Below, in pieces: positions 59,600 to 64,000 of a stretch of 64,000 nucleotides of DNA. The stretch covers positions 62,928,501 to 62,992,500 of the forward strand of contig JAVUNC010000004.1 in the NCBI GenBank assembly GCA_032173965.1. The letters run 5' to 3'. The notes under the pieces were generated by a model. The model saw nothing but the letters and a program-made list of their open reading frames with translations. It was not told the DNA's origin and did no database searches. A program made the translations under genes and the position numbers. Every line of letters begins with the position of its first letter. Position 1 is the first letter of the stretch. The stretch comes from Sitta carolinensis. Taxonomy: Eukaryota > Chordata > Aves > Passeriformes > Sittidae.

Positions 59600-60300
59600 A
59601 GTTGTTAGGAAAATGAGCAGATTGTGACAAGAGACCAGGTTTGCCAAGAAGGGAACATGACTGAGCTCATGTAGGAAGGGTGGGGACAGTAATTAATGCC
59701 CATGGATGCAAATTAGTCTGAGAGTCTCTGCACTGATGGTGACCAGCAAAGTCTTGTGGACTTCTGTGCCTGAGATGAGATTGAAGAGAAACTAGTAATA
59801 TTACAACAAGATATTGGGTGTCTAGAGAAGTATGAGATCCATGGAATTAGATGGAATCCTTCTGAGCATGTTGAGAGAGCTAGCTAATGTTGCAAACCAT
59901 CTTTCTCTTTGAATAGTTGTGGAGATCAGGGTTGTATCTCAATGACTGGAGAAAGATGTTCCAGTCATCTTCAGGAATGTAAAGGAAGATTTATTTTGGG
60001 AACTGCGTGCTGGTCAGCTGCAGTTTGGTTCCTGAGGAATTGTGGAGCCAGTCTGTTTGGAAGCTGTTTCTAGGCATATGAAGGTAAAAACAGTAATTAG
60101 GATTACCAAGAGTGCTTGTCCACCAGATTGTCTGGAACTGTGGTTAAGGAGAAAGAAGCAGTGATGCCATCTACGTTGACTTCAACAAGTGTTTCACTGT
60201 GGTACTCCAAGAGCATCCTTGTGTCTCATTTGGAGCATTGCAGTCTATATGAGGCTGCTCAGTAGATAAAAAGGCAGTCTGGATCATTTAGCTCTGAGAG
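59600..60300 (+). mobile_element. CR1 LINE internal fragment (reverse-transcriptase relic)
   Basis: Plus-strand translation gives LDGILLSMLRELANV, later LEAVSRHMKVKTVI, and DNA reading ctacgttgacttcaacaag. These match the CR1 ORF2 motifs LDGIHPRVLRELAD, LEAISRHMKDKKVI and VYLDFSKAFDT in the correct order. In-frame stops and indels show it is dead. Unlike the other CR1 copies here it comes from the RT core and lacks the 3' end, so it is an internal remnant. It ends about 200 bases before REPS1 exon 2. Confidence 0.85.
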
Positions 60301-60505
60301 CCTGTTTTGGAGTGTGTCATGCTTAGTATCTTATCCGTGTCCTGGCACAAGCTGGAATGCCCTTCGATGGGATTGCAGGTCATCATTGTGGAGCAGGATG
60401 CAGTCAGTATGTTTGAAAACATGGCATACTACTCTGAAGTGTATGAAATCTGTATAGCTGTTTCATTTAAACTTTCTTTCTATAAGTAACTGTGTTTCAT
60501 TTCAG

Positions 60506-60629
60506 ATTATGGAGCTCTGTGGTGCAACAAGACTTGGCTATTTTGGAAGAAGTCAGTTTTACATTGCTTTGAAACTTGTTGCTGTGGCCCAATCTGGTCT
60601 CCCTCTAAGAGTGGAAAGCTTAAATACAG
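60506..60629 (+). CDS. REPS1: REPS1 coding exon 2 (residues 52-92), second half of EH domain 1
   Basis: This 124-base exon lies between the acceptor tttcag (ending 60505) and the donor GTAAGT (from 60630). It reads [20 protein letters not shown], then [20 protein letters not shown] and T, leaving one base of the next codon (phase 1). It continues the EH domain of exon 1 with the conserved [16 protein letters not shown] core, nearly identical to mammalian REPS1. The REPS2 version has [16 protein letters not shown], so REPS1 is the better call. The next exon, expected to begin VKDLPLPRF in the human protein, was not found before the right edge of the window. Confidence 0.97.
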
Positions 60630-63600
60630 GTAAGTCATAGAATTGAGGGATTAAGTGCAATTATTGTTAGTTGGCTCACATATTCTTATAGAGTAACCTT
60701 GTCAATTAATGTGATATATGTCTTTATACATGTTGCTAGTTTAAAAACGTGGGGAGACTGAGTGTTTCACTACGGTGTGGTAAATACAAGTTGAAATGCC
60801 GTACTCAGTGAATAAGTATTGCATTCACCATGGGACAAATGAAAAACTTGTGCCTAATACGTAGAAGCAAGTTAGTTCTATAAATTACTAATGTGAGAAA
60901 TTGTGTGCTGTGTTCTTTGAGTAAAATACCAAGAGGAGTTATGTAAACTGGAAGGCAAAGAAGAATGCAGCATTTGCAGGCTTTTGCAGCTGCTGGGGTT
61001 CTGAAGCCTTGATTGTGACAAATGGAAGGTTATTTTTTTCTAACACTGTATTTCTTTGCGCTTGGTTTGACAGTTTTTTCCCTTCTAAAAGCAGATATGA
61101 TAATTAATTAAAGATTTTTTTTCTAATGGAAAACCTGACCTGTAAAAGATCTTTAAGTCTATTATCAGCCAAATCACCTGTTAGCCTACTTTTCAAAGGG
61201 CAGCTGTGGTATGGGTGGTGAAATAGGTGAAACAGGAGAAAGGCTTATTCTAGGAAGATGGTTTAGAGCTGCAGGAAGAGCTTTGATGTGAGGCTCTCCT
61301 GTAGCCTTCTGAATGATCCAAGTGGATCCATGTCCTTGTTCTGTAAGATGAAAAGAAACTTAGGAAGATGAAGTAATGAGTTTTAAGGCACTACAGCCCT
61401 TGCATTATAGTACACAACTCACAAGTTAAAAATATCTTTGGAGCACAGTTTTGCCTTAGAGTGACTTTCCTAGTTGATTTAGTGTCTGTACAATAATGTT
61501 ATGATTTTTATATGCTAGTAAATAAGAAGTCTTAGGAGGTTTTTCTGTCTAAAGAATATAGATTAAACAGCGGTTAAGGGGACTGTTAAAAACAATCTGA
61601 TATGACTGAAGTATTTGACAAAGCTATAAAAAAGAAAGGAATTACTGTGTATACTTTCACAGTTATGTTTATTCTAGGCTCATACAAACTGTTTATACTG
61701 CTTTCATAGGCTTTTGTAGCTTTTTGGAAAAGTGCATTGTTTTAGTCAACGTTTTGCTAGTATTCAGGTTCCTTTCTGTTTATAAGCCACTGTGTGTTTA
61801 TAAACCATTTCCCTAGTTTTCCTGATGTGTTCCCTAATCTAGAGTTTAGCAAGTTTTAGGAAAATGCTGTAAAATCAGAAAGCTGGAAAAAGAACCTTTA
61901 ACTCTTAATACTGATAGAACTGGAACTTACCAAACAAATATGGAATTTCTCATCAAGTGCTTGTTGGAGAAGGGAAAGACAAATCTATGTAGGCTTTTTA
62001 CAACAATTTTATAAACTTGGTTTTATTTTAATGCAAGGTACATTAACCAGAAGGAGCTTTTCTATTAAAAAAAAAAAGAGAAATCAAAAGAATTTTGAAG
62101 GAAATAATTAAATGAAAGTAGAGTTAATGTTAAAATATAAAATATGTTGCTATAAAGTTAACAGTGATTGGAACTTTAATTTCACATTGATAATTTCCTT
62201 GTTGCATATTGGAAATACTTGTAATGATTTCTGAACTTCTAGGAATAATTTTCTGTAACTGGTTCCAAGCCTACAAAATACCCCTAGTACAGTAGAGAGA
62301 ACATTTATTTTTACCCTAACTGTTTTTAGCTATGGTCTGTTGCCTTGGTTGCAGTGGTTCCAGTCCTATCTATGAATTTCCTGCTTCTAGAATGATTCAA
62401 GCGTTGTTGTAACAGCTAACTCAACAACTAAAATGCAGCAGGCTGATAAAATGATTCTGAGCTTTGCAAACAGTTCTGCCCACGTTCCATCTCCAAGATG
62501 TCTTGAAGATGAACTGTTAGAGCCATCCCAAACTAAGCTGTCTACTCATTGTCTCTTCAGACATTTTAAATTACTTAAAGCTTATATTTTTTGACATCTG
62601 CTTTTTAGTTCTCCATTTTATGCAAGTTTAATTGATTTTCTTAATTTTTTTTCATTCTTTTATCTTGGGAATTTCTTTCACCTTCCTGTTTGTTCCTTTT
62701 GCTTTTAGGTGTGTCTTGTCAGTAGACAAGAAATTTGCTTTATTTGAGTTGCTGAGTGGAAACTCAGTCAAATTTTGAACACCAGTGTCTAACATAAGTA
62801 TTGTCCAGCTGATTCTTAAGTGCTCTTTTGTTTACTCAGATGGGCAGTAGAGTAAGAATACTGGCATAGGTTACTATACTGCAAGCCTTGAAAGCTGTTG
62901 TTCTTTTGTCCCAGAAAATTTTCCTTTCTCAGGAAGCTAAAAATTGAGACATAAATGAGCAGTATCTATTTCAAAGCAATATTTATTTTTCAAGTATGGA
63001 ATGCAGGTTTTGGAGGAAATAAAAATTAGGAAGGATGTGGGCATAAAAAGTACAGAGAACTCTTTAATATATTCAATATTAAGGGTTAGATCCATTCATG
63101 ACAGCTCTCATATTTATAATTGAGGGATTTCTGAATGGTAACAAATATTGTAGTGTTGAAATGAGATTTTTCTGCTGTTATGGGAAAAAGTCAGAGAGGA
63201 GAGAGATAAAAATAGCAGGTTAGTCACGTAGGAACTTAGTACAACTAAAACAAACCTATATTTATCTAGTCTTGCTTTTAAAGAAGACAGAGTATTTTGT
63301 GTTTCTTTGGAGTCATCTATTATTTTGTGACTTGTGCTGGCACAGCCAATGGCACAGACTTCTCCTGTGTCAGTTGGATCATCTGGTGTCTGTATTTTCC
63401 TGGTTTTGCAGACATACACATTTTCACTTGTATGCAATGGCTTTTTCACTTTTTGGCTGGCTGTGTTTAGCTGTTTAGTTACTTTGCTGCTGCAACATGG
63501 GATACAATGCTCATGTAATAAACAGTATGCAGTTTCATCCCATATTTTAATATAGTTGTAGTACCACTGACTCATTCTCAGTACCAGATGTAATTTATGT

Positions 63601-64000
63601 AAGTAGTCAGGAAGAGAAATTAAATTCAAGCCATGGTTGTAATTTCATTTTGTATTGGAGACATAATTTCCAGGTCAGCTCTACAGCAAATTCACAGTTT
63701 ATGTTTATTCAAAGTGGAGCACTAGGAAGATTGTAGTTGGGAGGAAAATGGTAGAAATCTTGCAGTGGGAAATTAAAGGTTTACATAGTCTCATTTCTAC
63801 GTTGGGCTACTCTGAACCGTGGTACATTAAGCTAATGGGCTTTATAGCATTTTATAGACACTTTGCATTTAAGTCGTATATATCAAAGTGAGGTGGCACT
63901 GGAATATTTCCAGTTGTATTTCCAGTATTCCCAATTAGCTAATTTAGCTTTTTTTCTAGAGAAGTATGCATAGATGTGTTTAAGCAATAGTCACATTCTG
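60630..64000 (+). other. REPS1: REPS1 intron 2, incomplete at the window edge
   Basis: More than 3.3 kb of AT-rich intronic sequence follows exon 2. No third exon could be recognised in any frame. A 171-codon minus-strand frame at 63114-63629 has no known domain and is probably chance in AT-rich DNA. The intron continues beyond the window. Confidence 0.75.

Larger units (their letters stand above)
44888..60505 (+). other. REPS1: REPS1 intron 1 (15.6 kb)
   Basis: The intron runs from the donor GTACGG after 44887 to the acceptor tgtgtttcatttcag before 60506. It is AT-rich apart from the CpG-island edge. It contains CR1 relics at 45120-45520, 56515-56700 and about 59600-60300, and a solo LTR at 59289-59586. 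The phase-0 junction joins Q51 to I52 and restores the EH-domain sequence [19 protein letters not shown], which confirms that the two exons belong together. Confidence 0.93.

Noticed and set aside
63114..63629. 171-codon minus-strand frame in REPS1 intron 2
   Set aside because: It is longer than usual for AT-rich DNA, but no domain, homolog or splice context was recognised. A protein search giving a hit would reopen it.

Overview
This window is nuclear DNA of a bird, possibly a passerine. It carries many relics of CR1, the dominant avian LINE, and solo LTRs laid out like avian-type endogenous retroviruses. It also has two vertebrate CpG islands and spliced exons of two genes that are neighbours on human 6q24.1: ABRACL (minus strand) and REPS1 (plus strand). 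No bacterial, phage, plasmid or CRISPR features are present. Nearly all long open frames are chance frames in repeats or CpG islands.

Layout. 1-21.9 kb is intergenic, with two solo LTRs of one retroviral family and a 330-bp purine-rich minisatellite. 21.95-26.55 kb is ABRACL, complete on the minus strand: a probable non-coding first exon in a CpG island, a second exon with the start codon, and a third exon with the rest of the 81-codon frame, a 3'UTR and a poly(A) signal. Its first intron holds a compound CA/CG microsatellite and a perfect 8 x 16-bp GC-rich minisatellite. A roughly 611-bp probable solo LTR sits inside a pentanucleotide repeat directly upstream of the ABRACL promoter. 27.2-44.1 kb is AT-rich intergenic DNA with CR1 pieces, an L1-type reverse-transcriptase relic, a short pair of diverged direct repeats, an isolated GC-rich block and some stretches that look like conserved non-coding DNA. 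44.18-64 kb is the 5' part of REPS1: the CpG-island promoter, coding exon 1, a 15.6-kb intron 1 with CR1 relics and a third solo LTR, coding exon 2, and the start of intron 2. The later REPS1 exons lie beyond the right edge.

The two genes are transcribed divergently from separate CpG islands about 18 kb apart. ABRACL encodes a tiny Costars-domain protein linked to actin dynamics and cell migration. REPS1 encodes an EH-domain endocytic adaptor that binds RALBP1. Both are housekeeping-type genes, and nothing in the sequence shows that they act in one pathway. I found no previously undescribed biological system. The most useful leads are the LTR at the ABRACL promoter, the solo-LTR family with intact 6-bp target duplications, the promoter-proximal VNTR, the upstream ORF overlapping the REPS1 start codon, and the L1-like relic in a bird genome.
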